From the NCBI RefSeq assembly GCF_014805685.1, contig NC_060906.1, positions 3,051,627 to 3,115,626 on the forward strand: DNA of 64,000 bases, given 5' to 3'. The DNA comes from Silurus meridionalis. Its lineage: Eukaryota > Chordata > Actinopteri > Siluriformes > Siluridae. Every line of letters starts with the position of its first letter. Positions within the stretch are counted from its first letter, which is position 1. This document shows positions 24,880 to 35,569 of this stretch, in pieces. The translations under genes were made by a program, and so were the position numbers. Under the pieces are notes generated by a model that worked only from the letters and a program-made list of their open reading frames with translations, searched no databases and was not told where the DNA came from.

Positions 24880-25330
24880 ATGTCACTATATTTTACAATA
24901 CACAATAAATGCATAAGTGATTACTGGTGTCTTTACCTTTTGATATCGGCGGGCAAGTGTGGAAGCCAAGTTGTTCGTCTTTTGCTGATTCCAGCGCATG
25001 GCCATGACTGTGAGCATGTCTGTGCGTACTGCAAACAAATAAGCTTATTATTCTTCTTCATAGTAGAGGTAGGTGAAAAACTGTGCAGACTTGCTGGACA
25101 CAAATGGTATAAAGAACTGTAGCAGGACAGTAAGTTGCATCCACGTCATCTGGATCAAAATGTACTGCAGCTTGAACACTTCTAACAGCAGTATGAGAAA
25201 GGCAAAGTATTGCATTCGCTTGCAGCTGTATCTTGTATCATTTTATGAAACTAGTGCAGTGTGGTTACCTTACCTGCTTTTGCCATGTGCTTTGTGGTAA
25301 CAGCAATTCTTGAAAGGAAGGCATTACACT
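22302..25330. repeat. ~1.5-kb tandem duplication inside the transposase gene
   Basis: Copy 1 runs about 22302-23786 and copy 2 about 23787-25330. Blocks encoding RRIEELVTSIKRRSHRLYK are identical at 22514-22780 and 23993-24259. The join at 23787 fuses the LEEEK coding block to CNAFLSRI in frame on the minus strand. Copy 2 keeps ~290 bases (24520-24810, coding for LQRQLQSLEIMKTEM) that copy 1 has lost or scrambled. (TA)n tracts sit at 23146-23226 and 24842-24874. Confidence 0.9.
23449..23585. repeat. 52-bp tandem repeat, ~2.6 copies
   Basis: The unit starting CACAAATGGTATAAAGAACT begins at 23449, 23501 and 23553. Copy 2 of the larger duplication has a single unit here (about 25100-25130), so this expansion arose after the larger duplication. 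Confidence 0.9.
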
Positions 25331-28300
25331 GCTCCACCTACTCCCCAAGAGTCAAACCAGCCCCCTCCTGGTACGTCCCACTCCATTTTACCTTCAAAAA
25401 TAAAACAAAATGAATCTAAGCTGCAATAATCTTATGTTTGGATAAAGAAAATCACATGGACAGTCAAGTAAAAAAAAATCACATGGACAGTCAAGTAAAA
25501 AAAAAAATCACATGGATTTTCTTACCTCGCATTTGAAGTCGTGGGCTTTAACATGAAACACTGAAAGAAACGGCTTCATTGAGAGCAGATCCTGAAGCTC
25601 AGGGCATCTCTCACTCACTCTTTTGAGGTAAGGCCAATACTTGCACGCAACATCCATAGCAAAGAATTTCACTGGCTTACAAGCCATTTTTTTCTGGAGG
25701 TACAGAGGGTAAGCAAAAACCTCCCCCCTGAACATATTAAGGGCACAAAGAAGAACACCATGCCGTTCTAGGCCCTCCTCATCTATTTTGCTGGAAGACT
25801 TCTGTGATGTTTCTCGTGCCGCTGACCACTGTCCCCCACAGACACCTCTTCCAGAGATCTAAAACATGGAAGATGGTTAACAGTCCAAACAAAATCCTAT
25901 GTAGGAGTTGGTATTTTGCATGTAAATATAGTGATGTTTTGCCAATTTAAGTGGTTGGTCGAGGAATGGACATAGTCCACGAATCGTGCTACATCATCGT
26001 CCTTGGCTATGAAGACACCATTAAAGATGGCCTGTTCCCCTGATCTAAATAAAGAGACACATATTGCCTTTTAATATTCATATGATTTTCATTATGATTT
26101 TTAGCAAAGTCACTTTCAAAATGATGAACTATTACACTAACATAATCTATAGTGCTTACGGTTTCCATCAACAGAGACTGCAAGCATGTTTGGGGTGCAT
26201 GCTGGGCAGTTAAAGTGGTCTTCCCGAATGACTTTGTCCACTTCAAAACGGACAGCCTCCCACTCCAAAAAGCTTTTTCTGAAGCTGTCTGCTATGATCT
26301 TTCCAGTCTGTTTCAAAAGAGTACAGTAAAAGAGAAACAGGTGAAACACTTTTTTACCTTTTAACATTGAAATAAGATGCACTAAAATAGAAAAACACTG
26401 GGATGTGTGTACTACTTTTGTGACCTCTCATAATTAACATCAAAGGATCAGTGCCAAAGGCCCTGTGATTATTGTGCTGACACGTAGTGCTTAGTGCATT
26501 TGTGGCCGGACCCGTGTTTTTATCCTGTCTCGAGTGTCCTTTTGCCGGGCCCACTCCCCTGTCTCTATCCCATACTTTTCTATCTCCTTGACTGTCCTGT
26601 CCCAATAAAAGCAAGAAAGCTCCTAAAATATATTTTAAATTAATAAATAAACATCAAAGGAAAAGAACCTGAAGGAAAACCTTACAGTCTCTAGCCAAAG
26701 AAATGTTTCCAAATGAACATTTCTGTGATCAGATCAAATGATATTGGGAGAACACAACAAAGTTAATAGCCAAATCTTAGAACTCAATGGAGTAGATGTT
26801 AAGGTCTTCAGAAGGACCTCTTTTTTCATAAAACAGTGCAAACTACATGACAGCACAAGTTGCTAGATGTTTATACACCTGTGACAAAGGGTCTGAATTT
26901 ACACATGTGAATTTACACATTTTCCCTAATCAGTGTAAATGTTCATGTGTACTTTTGATCTCATACTATAATTGTGAGTTACTTAAAGATTGTCACCACA
27001 AATACTTACACGGCCAAAGCGGACAGTTCGTTGATCTAGCATTCTAAGAAATGCTTGGCTGGACATCCCAGGTGCTGCCATCTTCAACTCCTCAAAGGAA
27101 AATAGGATGTCTGTAGCATACACTGTGGAAATTTGAGAAGTAGCAGGCCAGTAGTCATTATGGACCAGCTCATCCACGCCAGCACTCCATGTGGCTTGGC
27201 ATACCTCACATTTCAACTCTGGCAAGTTGAGATCATATCGGCCTGGAAAAGGAAAGAAATGTATTACTAGCTTGGTTTACATTAAACTTACTGCATCTGA
27301 TATTCACATGAATAAAAACTCAGCTTAAGAATATGAATATCTGTGTTTGTTTCCATCAACTGTGTAAAAAATTAGACTAAGTCTTCAATACTAGGGACTA
27401 AACAAATGAACTAAGGCAGGGACTGACAAGATTAATAATCACAGAACTAGACAGGTAAGGGGCTGAGACAGGAACATGAACACATTGCAGGTATAAATAA
27501 AGGAGCACATGGAGCACAAGACCAGAAAGTAGACAAAGGGAACACAGGAAGTAACACAAAGAGCAGACATGATAGATAGTGGAACAGAACAAGACAGTAT
27601 ATCACATCATGTCAGATGGGTGTGTTTTAGAAATTGCGGATCTACTGGATTATAACATAAGCATGACATATGGATATTGTGATCAGGGATATGGATAGTG
27701 TGTAGACATAGGGTGTGATCAGGCTTTAGCGGAAGTGATGCCCACCCCAAAGTTCTCCTTACCATTCATTGTAACCACAGAAATGGGTTTTCCAGTTATG
27801 ACACTTAAACTCTGAGGACAGCTACATATTGTCCCTGGCATCTCCAAGGGTACAAGACACACTTGATAAAAAGATACATTTATGAGAATAGTAATAGGAT
27901 AGAAGATAAAGACCAACATATGTATTTACTGTAAGCTTTAAAAGACCAGATATTCTTCATGGCTTCATTGCCTGATCAGAAATTATTTATTTATTTATTG
28001 TTTTAGTTTGCCAGGTGATAACTGGAATTAACAAATGAGAAAATATGACTCTCAAAAACTACAACTTACCACACTGGGTAAGAACCTTCTCCACATAACA
28101 GGATGTCGGAGGCAATGGCTGAAAGAAACCGTCTGTAATTGAGTCCCTGTTGTGGAAGACTTGAGCCTTGTGGATGCTGATGTCACAACGGGCACAGAGG
28201 AAGGGGTGTGGTCGACAGTCACAACAGTGGATCATAGCTGGACTGAGGTAACATTTCTGGCAGACTGGACTTGCCACATGCTGCTTAGCCACCATTTTTT

Positions 28301-29238
28301 CCACCAACCGGGGTCTCACTTTCTCCCACCACCCTGAGACAAGACTTTTTCTTACTGACCAATCACTGGAGGCTTGCGGTGTTTCTTGGTCATCTAAATC
28401 TTCACCCAGTGAGCGCTTTAGCTCTTGAAGGAAAGTCTCTGTTAAAACAATGGACAGTATTTAAAAAGAACAGGTTATTAGACAAAAGAGTATATCACTG
28501 AACAACATTCATTCTGAAGTTTGTAATAACTGTGTTATCTATCGTACTAACTTACAAATATGGAATGTGTATTACATTCCTATTATTAATGAACATACTG
28601 TTTTACAGTGCAGGGACAATATAGGACATACCAGCGTTTATGTGAGAAAAGTCATCAGTCATTTCCACACTGGTTTCCAGAGCACTGGAAAGGGAACCAT
28701 CGGTCCTTCCAGTTTGTCTGTGGCTAAGACCAGCTGTGGCAGAAAAAAACATCTTAAGAATTTGAAACATACATGACTGCCTTTAAAACATAATGACACA
28801 AAGTTTTAGCATTGCTCTTCCTTATAGTATGTATAGTAAGTATGTAGAATTATACGCATATTTACATATATTTTCTAATTCAGACCCATGACTTAGTGAC
28901 ATGTTTATATATCATTCCAAAAGGGAAAATAGATCTAGAGATAAAATCTAGATCTTAATTAACATGAATGAAAAGAAGGTCTTACCTGCTTGCTTTCTGG
29001 AGAATCTTGGCCTCCCATAAACAATGTTCCCTTCACTGTAACTCTTAATCCACTTGCCAGTTGGAGGCTGGATGGATGATGCCTCTTGTTGCATGCTGAT
29101 GACCTCATGCAGCCTTTGGAGTTCATCCATGTCTTCTGCCTGGTTGACAAGACTGTTGATCTCGTCCAAGAGCTGGTTCAGCTTAGGATCTGACATGGCG
29201 CACAGAACAAACAAAAGTGCACAGGGACAAACACACCA

Positions 29239-29671
29239 CTAAGAGAAGAGAGGGGAGAATAGATAGGGAGAGAGAACAATACAAAAACGAGAACAGGGAA
29301 AATGACAATACAAACGTGGCTCTTAAAAGTGCCTTTTGTAGTCAGCTACTAATTATTAGTTGAAACATTGAATTTAAGAACCTGTTGAAAAAGAGAAAGA
29401 TAAATCGGTACAGAATTGATAACTAAACTACACTACACATAAACAAACACACATCTGAAGAGTATGGATTGTGTTTACATGCTGTCATCAATAATGCCTA
29501 AGCCATGGCTAACCAATGTATAGCACCATGCGCACATTTAATTTAGCATAAGGTTATATTATATCCATCTCAATATCACATCATACAGTGCGCTAAAATA
29601 TTACCCAACAACAACAACAACTTTATGACATGAGCTGATTGTTTTTGATAAACTAAGATCTAATATATCTA
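29239..29671. other. First intron of the transposase gene
   Basis: Non-coding DNA between the donor inside the right TIR (GTAAGT on the minus strand at 29691-29696) and the acceptor at 29238. Nothing else is recognised. Confidence 0.5.
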
Positions 29672-29804
29672 AGTCTAGATTGAGTCCAATACTTACGTAT
29701 GAAAATAGAAAATCGCAATGGTGCTTGGGATCGTCGCGTGCAATGAGGTGTCACCGCTGAAGTAGCTGATTGGCCAACGTGAAGTAGGGTAAGAGGCAGG
29801 AACA

Positions 29805-29863
<59 letters not shown>

Positions 29864-30264
29864 GGTTGTTGTTACTATAATAATAATAATAATAATTATT
29901 ATTATTATTATTATTATTTTCTACAGCAGTTTCTGTTAGGTCCAGTTTCTGATTGGACGTTTGGATCTATGTTGGGGTGGAGGATGTACAAACAGAAATG
30001 AAAACTAAACGGTAGAAAATATAATTCGATATCATTAAACTTCGTTAGTTGGTACGGTTATATCAAAGCATTATTACAAATATACTGGGCAAATCGTTTT
30101 TTATCAAAAAAAAAAAAAACGATTTGCAGCCACTGCGTGCGTCAAAATCCAACGTTAAGGGTCGGTCTGACCCATTAAAAAGTCTGTAGCATAAAACCTG
30201 TTGTGTTTTTTTCGCAAGATAATACATAAATCTAGCCAAGTTATTATTATTATTATTATTATTA

Positions 30265-30311
<47 letters not shown>

Positions 30312-30548
30312 TTTATTTTTATTATTAATAATAATAATGTTACGAAATTTTCACCACATACGGCAGATTCGTTGGTTGACCCCCGGCCGCGTCAAAATCC
30401 GAAGATGAGGGATTTGCATTGAAGTGTATAGGACGGCCATCTACGTTGAAAAGCGACGCAAAGAGGGTACCTTTTGCCGCGGATGTCGACGCCATCAGAG
30501 GCAACGAGGCAACGTCGATATGTGACGATGTGGGGTGAGACTGTGTTG
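29672..30548 (-). repeat. Right terminal inverted repeat
   Basis: Reverse complement of the left TIR, ~877 bases. It retains a ~115-base stretch (about 29930-30050) missing from the left copy. The CCAAT box (minus strand GGCCAATCAG, 29765-29774) and the GTAAGT donor are conserved. (TTA)n and (ATA)n tracts fill 29806-29926 and 30239-30339. Confidence 0.92.
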
Positions 30549-31003
30549 ACAGGTCATACACACATTGCTAACATTTTCAAACCCAGGAGCAATTTAAAGT
30601 CAGTAATCCATCTACTAGGAGCCACAAAAAAAAAAAAATAAAACAGTCTAATATTGATAATAATTTCTCCAACTCACCACAAATGCAACAATGTGATGAA
30701 AGTGTGACATTCACAGTGAAAATAAATCACACTTCAGCCCTGAACACAATTCTAGCAATGCACAATTCAAGTGCACTTCAGCAGGTTAACGGAGGTGTGT
30801 GTGTGCTGAAGTTATTGTCAGTTTATGTAAAGTTCTGTGTTTTCACCCCGTGTCTGTGTGTGTTTCTAAAAAACATGACTATAGGAAATTTGCTGGGATA
30901 AATTTAAGTGTGAATGAGTGTGTGAAAGGGTTTGTGCATGGGGTTCTGCAAAGGACTGATATCTCATTCAGGGTGTAACTGAATGCACAGAAATGACCCG
31001 TGT
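30549..31003 (+). repeat. Right copy of the 454-bp direct repeat
   Basis: Same orientation as 12,721-13,174. It begins with the base after the right TIR and leads into the 3' flank of the family B V segment at 31184. Confidence 0.93.
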
Positions 31004-31145
31004 AGATAATTTAATAAAGAATTAATGCATGTACCAACAATATATTCTTTTTACAAACACAAGAGAGAATCCTTAAAAAGGGTATTTAAACTTCTCAAAA
31101 TATTTGTCAGAACTTCCTTCAATATACTTTAACAAAACAGTGTAG

Positions 31146-31183
31146 AGGTTTTGTACAGTGCAGCTGGATTTCCTGTCACTGTG
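31146..31183 (-). promoter_or_regulatory. V-RSS, ~22-bp spacer, shortened nonamer
   Basis: Heptamer CACAGTG (31177-31183). The nonamer region reads ACAAAACCT, one A shorter than in the other copies, which may weaken the signal. Confidence 0.85.
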
Positions 31184-31654
31184 GGCACCAGAGCACAGTA
31201 GTATAGAGCAGAGTCTGATACAGCAGCAGAGGAGATGATCAGATCCACTTCATCTCCACGAATTCTAGCATCCATTCGTGCTGGTTTATTGGAAACTAGA
31301 GTTCCAGTCTGCATAATATTAAGAAGGAACTTAGGTTTAGATTTTGGATATTGTTTATACCAGTGGAGGTTGTAGGTTGTTGTACCAGTGATTTCATATC
31401 TGCAGGACAGAGTAACATTATCAACTTCATCTACAGCTTTATGAGTAAAAAGTGGCTTTATTGAATCTGCCATGGAGTCACCTGTCATAGAGAAGAGAAT
31501 ATAATGTTTTTAACCTTTACACAATCAATCTACATACCTCGTATTAATATCCAGAAAAAAAAATATGATTAAATCATTATTTAACATAATAAAATAAATC
31601 TATGTATAACTCACCTACAGAAAGCCACAGGTACATGAATATAACAGTGAACAT
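31184..31654 (-). CDS. TCR alpha/delta-type V segment, family B, intact
   Basis: The leader exon (31615-31654) encodes MFTVIFMYLWLSV. After a 133-base intron the V exon (31184-31481) begins GDSMADSIKPLF. Conserved positions are the cysteine in DNVTLSCRYE, tryptophan in NLHWYKQYPKSKP, and SDSALYYCALVP at the end. The C-C' to FR3 region (NIMQTGTLVSNKPARMDARI) differs clearly from the FGGK..PMPPRLDA pattern of the other B members, so it is the most divergent family B copy. No defect is seen. Confidence 0.93.
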
Positions 31655-32990
31655 GATGAATGGTTTTAGCTGAATGAAGATAATCTGTGCTCTAACCAGT
31701 TAACATGATTAGAGTTCATGAAGCTCCTCCCTACAGCATCACATGACAGAGTCACCAATGTTACTGACAGACTGTTGATTCTTACTGAAACACACTGGTT
31801 TTACATTCAGCATCACATGGGGACTCTGTCCACATTTTAATCAAAGTCATTATTAAATGCTGCATATTAAAATCAAAGCCTTCATTATTACCAGCATATT
31901 CTAAACTGTATTATCATCATTTACCACTGATTTTAATGAAATCTTTAAAATAATGGATTGTTACCCAACCTGATGTCAGAACTGATGTGACTACACCTCA
32001 TCTTTTTCTTATGAAGTGCTGAAAAATTAAACTTGATTGAGGGCTGTGGACCAAAATGATTATTTAAATAAAAGTTGCCATGATTCCCCTTCATTTATCA
32101 ATTCATTATATTTAGATATTAAATAATAAATAAATAGAAAACAGCTCAGCTAATGTAGTTTTATTTTCTGCACTTTCTAGTTCAATAATTCATAGCACAA
32201 TGCAAACATAGAAACAATTTCATTAACAGTATTAAAGAGTTAAAAACAACGATTCAAGCTATAAACAATAAAGCCATACGCCTGCAATATCAGTGTCCTC
32301 TAATGAGAGACATAAAACTGGTCCTTATATTCAAAAGTTTTGACTGAAAGTTTGCTCACAGAAGAAGGTACTGCAATTTTTTTTTGCAGCTTAAAAAGTA
32401 AAACAAAAAAAATAATCCTTACTTAGATATAAATTTATGTGGCAATGGAATCCTCCTTCCTCTTTTTTATCCTTTAATCAGATATGACATGAAGAGCCAA
32501 ATCAAAGGTCATCTGGGGACAACTTTGGCCTGCGGACCCTAGTTTGGGCATCTCTGCTCTACACTAAAATATATAATAAAATGAGTAAACTATTGCAGGT
32601 TTTGATTTTTTTTATTACTTTCATATATGTTTTATATTGCTGGATTGAGTGAAGGTTGCAGTGATACAGTATTTACTAGGTGTTTGTATTTGTTTTTTAT
32701 TTTCTCACTTCTTCCCTGTGGCCTGATGTGCTGCCTGTCCTACCTGTCTTTCTCACATCTATATTTTTATTCATTGTCATTGGATTGATACAATTTAAAT
32801 GTTATTATCATTCTTAATAAAACGGCTCTGCTGCCCATCATTACCTAAGAATCACTAAGACGAGAACTACTGTTTCATTTCTTTTCATTCAGTTACTGAG
32901 TCTGGCTGCTTGGTGGATTGAGCATGCAGAGGTAAACATGTAAACAGCTCCATCTAGTGAGAAAAGCATGAATCTGCTGCAGTCATGTGT
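31655..32990. other. Intergenic DNA between V segments
   Basis: The family B upstream block (GTTCATGAAGCTCC) lies at about 31715-31745. The remainder is AT-rich with fragments of dispersed repeats (for example near 32,500, TTTGGCCTGCGGACCCTAG). No gene. Confidence 0.5.
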
Positions 32991-32993
32991 AGT

Positions 32994-33031
32994 GCTTTTT
33001 GTACAGTGGAGTTGGGTTTCCTGTCACTGTG
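32994..33031 (-). promoter_or_regulatory. V-RSS, 22-bp spacer
   Basis: Heptamer CACAGTG (33025-33031), 22-base spacer, nonamer ACAAAAAGC (32994-33002). Confidence 0.93.
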
Positions 33032-33479
33032 GGCGTCAGAGCGCAGTAGTACAGTGCAGAGTCTGATACAGCAGCAGAGGAGATGTGCAGATCCACTTTC
33101 TTATTAGTTTTGTCAAGTTTTATGGACAATCGTGGATGAGGTGGTTGAGCTTCTGTGACATGTTCACTTCTTTCATCAATCAGCAGCAGAAACTCTGGTC
33201 TTGATCCAGGTTTTTGTTGATACCAGTGAAGACTGTAAACTGATACAGTATATGTGCAGGACAGTGTGATGTTGCTGCCTTCAGTTACAGATAAAGTGCT
33301 TTCTTTTGGTTTAATGCTGATATCAGCAGCTTCTACTATAAAATAAATGACAATTATATCATGACCATTTTTTCAATAATGAATTCAAGTTTCTGTTCAT
33401 TAAAATGAATAATTTCATGTGTAATATAAAACTTACCAATATCAGCAATAGTGAAGAAAAGTAAGAAGAGGAGTAACAT
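33032..33479 (-). CDS. TCR alpha/delta-type V segment, family C, intact
   Basis: The V exon contains no Met, so a Met-to-stop search misses it. The leader exon (33437-33479) encodes MLLLFLLFFTIADI. After a 101-base intron the V exon (33032-33335) reads EAADISIKPKESTL at its start. Conserved positions are the cysteine in SNITLSCTYT, tryptophan in SLHWYQQKPGSRP, FLLLIDER, then LHISSAAVSDSALYYCALT. The frame is open from splice acceptor to RSS. The WYQQKPGSRPEF block distinguishes family C. Confidence 0.93.
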
Positions 33480-34200
33480 TGTGATCCTGAGTGTTTATTT
33501 CAGACCTCCAGCTTTAGAAATAAATATCAGGGTTGTGTATGTGAGATTGTCTCTGATGTCTCCACATGTAGCTCCGCCCACTTTTATTTATTCATATTCA
33601 TCACAACTCTGCTTCATCTCATACTGTAAAAGCGGCCTGACAGATTATTGTGTTACAGAATTCATTCATTTTGTTAATTCATTCTGCTTCAACAATACTA
33701 TGCACTACACTTAAAGGCCATGAATTTATACCAGTGGACAATAAAGACTGGATAGTGGTCATTTTTAAAGTTTTACCTCTGTACATTGCTACAAATGATT
33801 TGAAATAAAACAATAATGATGCTCATGAAATTTGGAACCCATGGACTTCTCCAAATACTGAGTTGAAGCATTTAAGCTCTGTTCATTTATAAGTCTTTCC
33901 ACCTTCATTGTTTATTGTTTTTTCAGGAAGTAAAAAGTTGCCCACATTTAGGAAAGTAATTTGCATTTTATACACATGCACATGAATGAAGGAAGACAGA
34001 AAGATTGATTACAATTAACCAGAAAAAAAAATGAATATGTCAATGAATGCAATCAAATGTATATAGTAAAGGTAATGTGGTTAATGTATAGTAATGTGTA
34101 ATATATTTTTTCTTCTTTTCTGTTTCATTCAGCTGCATCTGTTACCACAATTGTGTCTGTGGTTTACTGATAAACAGTAGGTAAAGGAAATATCTTTGAT
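33480..34200. other. Intergenic DNA, 5' flank of family C and 3' flank of family A
   Basis: AGCTCCGCCCACTTTTA at about 33,570 recurs upstream of the family E leader (62,590) and, in altered form, upstream of 45794; it is a candidate promoter element. No gene is seen. Confidence 0.5.
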
Positions 34201-34201
34201 G

Positions 34202-34240
34202 TGTTTTTGTACAGTCTTTTACTGACTCTGTATTACTGTG
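34202..34240 (-). promoter_or_regulatory. V-RSS, 23-bp spacer
   Basis: Heptamer CACAGTA (34234-34240), 23-base spacer, nonamer ACAAAAACA (34202-34210). Confidence 0.92.
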
Positions 34241-34546
34241 TAATGTCTCTAAGTGCACAGTGATAAAGAGCAGAATCTGAGAGCTTTAGACCCCTAATAG
34301 TAAGTTCAGTAGAGTCGCTGGTAATTTTGGACTCTAATCGAGTGTCAGTGGGTTTGCGCTCTGTAGAACTATATGATCTTGCACCTTTAAGCAGTAAAAA
34401 CTGTGGTGTGCTGTTAGGATATTGTTTCAACCACAAAAACATAATGTTTTCACTGCTTGTCTCATATGAACATTTCAGAGTAAAAGTGTCTGTTTCCTTC
34501 ACATTGGCATCTTCATCTATTGACCCAATTTTATCTGCAAAACTGC
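34241..34546 (-). pseudogene. Family A V exon separated from its leader by an inversion
   Basis: The V exon itself is intact: GSFADKIGSID at the start, the cysteine in TFTLKCSYE, tryptophan in LWLKQYPNS (Leu replaces the usual Tyr before Lys-Gln), and SDSALYHCALRDI. A splice acceptor precedes it, with two possible AGs three bases apart. No leader exon exists at the usual distance. The matching leader is on the plus strand at 35503-35569, inside an inverted segment. As arranged it cannot make a normal V transcript, although RAG could still cut its RSS. Confidence 0.9.
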
Positions 34547-34727
34547 CTGCTGTAAAAAAGGAAATAAAGTAAATATTTAGAGAAATTTTGAGGCACACAC
34601 AAATTTCTTAAGAAATAAATAGATATACCACTTGCTGAAAATATGCTAGATAGTTATCAGCACTGTAAATATGCTAGATATTTATCTGCACTTTTGCATC
34701 TATTATGGGCCAAGTATTAGGACTCTT

Positions 34728-34747
34728 CGAGGAGAGCGCTCTCCTCG
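34728..34747. repeat. Perfect 20-bp GC-rich palindrome
   Basis: CGAGGAGAGC followed by GCTCTCCTCG, a perfect dyad without spacer, lies ~105 bases inside one inversion breakpoint. It stands out in AT-rich DNA. Confidence 0.9.
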
Positions 34748-34827
34748 CGGCTCATGCCCACTTTTGCCAAGGCAAGCCACCCTCTATGTGGCTACAAGGG
34801 CTTTTTTTGTTTTTTTTTTATTTATAG

Positions 34828-35095
34828 CAGAAGCTGCTGAAAATAGCATTAAACCAGAATAAAACACTTTATCTGTAACTGAAGGCAGCAACATCATACT
34901 GTCCTATCAAGACCAGAGTTTCTGCTGCTGATTAATGAAGATGAAGAGTGAACATGTCACAGAGCCTCAACCACCACATCCAGGATTGTCCATTAAACTT
35001 AATAAAACAAGTAAAAATCTGGAAAATAATGTGGATCTGATCATCTCCTCTGCTGCTGTATCAGACTCTGCTCTATACTACTGTGCTCTGGTGCC
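34828..35095 (+). pseudogene. Family C V pseudogene fragment in reverse orientation
   Basis: The acceptor TTTATAG and the exon start encode EAAENSIKPE, then an in-frame TAA. The region from the first cysteine through the core tryptophan is deleted (a gap of ~55 bases inside TGTCC|TATCAAGACC). The 3' part is well preserved with SDSALYYCALVP. It has no leader exon. It is the only V sequence on the plus strand. Confidence 0.9.
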
Positions 35096-35133
35096 TACAG
35101 TGACAGAAAATCCAGCTGAACTGTACAAAAACG
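35096..35133 (+). promoter_or_regulatory. Mutated V-RSS
   Basis: Heptamer position reads TACAGTG, with the critical first C changed to T; 22-base spacer; nonamer ACAAAAACG. Probably not cleavable. Confidence 0.85.
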
Positions 35134-35399
35134 TACTGTACAAAACATTTAGTTGCCTTTTTTGGGGATTCTCTCTTTCTTACTAAAAATAGTTTATATT
35201 GTTGGCACATGTTGCATCTTTAGTGGACATAATTAATCCTTTGGTAACCATTTTTCACTGGTCAGGATCATAGTGGCTTTAAAGCCTGTACTGAGGTAAC
35301 CTGAGTGTAATAAAAGAATGCCCTCAGAATTAGATATTAGCCCTCTGTAGAACACAATGCACAAACCCTTTTACACACTCGTTCACACTAATTTATCCC

Positions 35400-35502
35400 A
35401 TGCACTTCCTGGGTGTGGTCTTCTAGAGACGTGTTCCCTCATGTGTAAAGTTCAGCACATACAGCACTATTATACAGAATCCTCACAGAGCTGTGTTCAG
35501 AA
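35400..35502 (+). promoter_or_regulatory. Family A V promoter block, displaced
   Basis: Same block as upstream of the other family A leaders, including CACTTCCTGGGTGTGGTC and TATTATACAG, but facing the opposite way because it lies in the inverted segment. Confidence 0.75.
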
Positions 35503-35569
35503 ATGACTCAACTCTACAACTTACTGTACATAGTGAGATACACAACACTGATTTTTACTCTAGCTACAG
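35503..35569 (+). pseudogene. Orphan family A leader exon
   Basis: Encodes MTQLYNLLYIVRYTTLIF and ends in phase 1 at ACAG|GTAATT. No V exon lies downstream on the plus strand; a long (TA)n follows. Its partner is the minus-strand V exon at 34241. Confidence 0.9.

Larger units (their letters stand above)
21915..29238 (-). pseudogene. KDZ (Kyakuja-Dileera-Zisupton) family transposase gene, damaged
   Basis: The coding start is proposed at 29196 (MSDPKLNQLLDEINSL), 42 bases into an exon whose acceptor follows a strong pyrimidine tract at 29238. Later exons give a cysteine cluster (VCQKCYLSPAMIHCCDC..FLCARCD, ~28.1-28.4 kb), a second cluster (LPELKCEVCQATW..DYWPATSQ, ~27.0-27.2 kb), CPACTPNMLAVSVDGN (~26.2 kb), the RNase H-like core with MDVACKYWPYL and FLSVFHVKAHDFKC (25.53-25.86 kb), KVKWSGTYQEGAG (25.28-25.39 kb), a coiled-coil tail and an acidic C terminus ending at 21915. 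Family knowledge puts catalytic acids in the core. Two lesions are visible: TAG at 25338-25340 after LTLGE, and a ~1.5-kb internal tandem duplication. Exon limits are approximate. Confidence 0.8.
13175..30548. mobile_element. 17.4-kb KDZ/Zisupton-type DNA transposon with long TIRs
   Basis: The element is bounded by inverted copies of CAACACAGTCTCACCCCACA at 13175 and 30548. Between the TIRs lie two convergent multi-exon genes: a zinc-binding protein gene on the plus strand (about 15.37-18.74 kb) and a KDZ-family transposase gene on the minus strand (about 29.2-21.9 kb). The space between them holds nested hAT-like MITEs and simple repeats. The transposase exon set matches the Kyakuja-Dileera-Zisupton family: cysteine-cluster domains, CPAC..VSVDGN, MDVACKYWPYL, HVKAHDFKC. 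The gene has a nonsense codon and an internal duplication, so this copy is probably not autonomous now. It lies between V segments at 11.5 and 31.2 kb. Confidence 0.85.
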
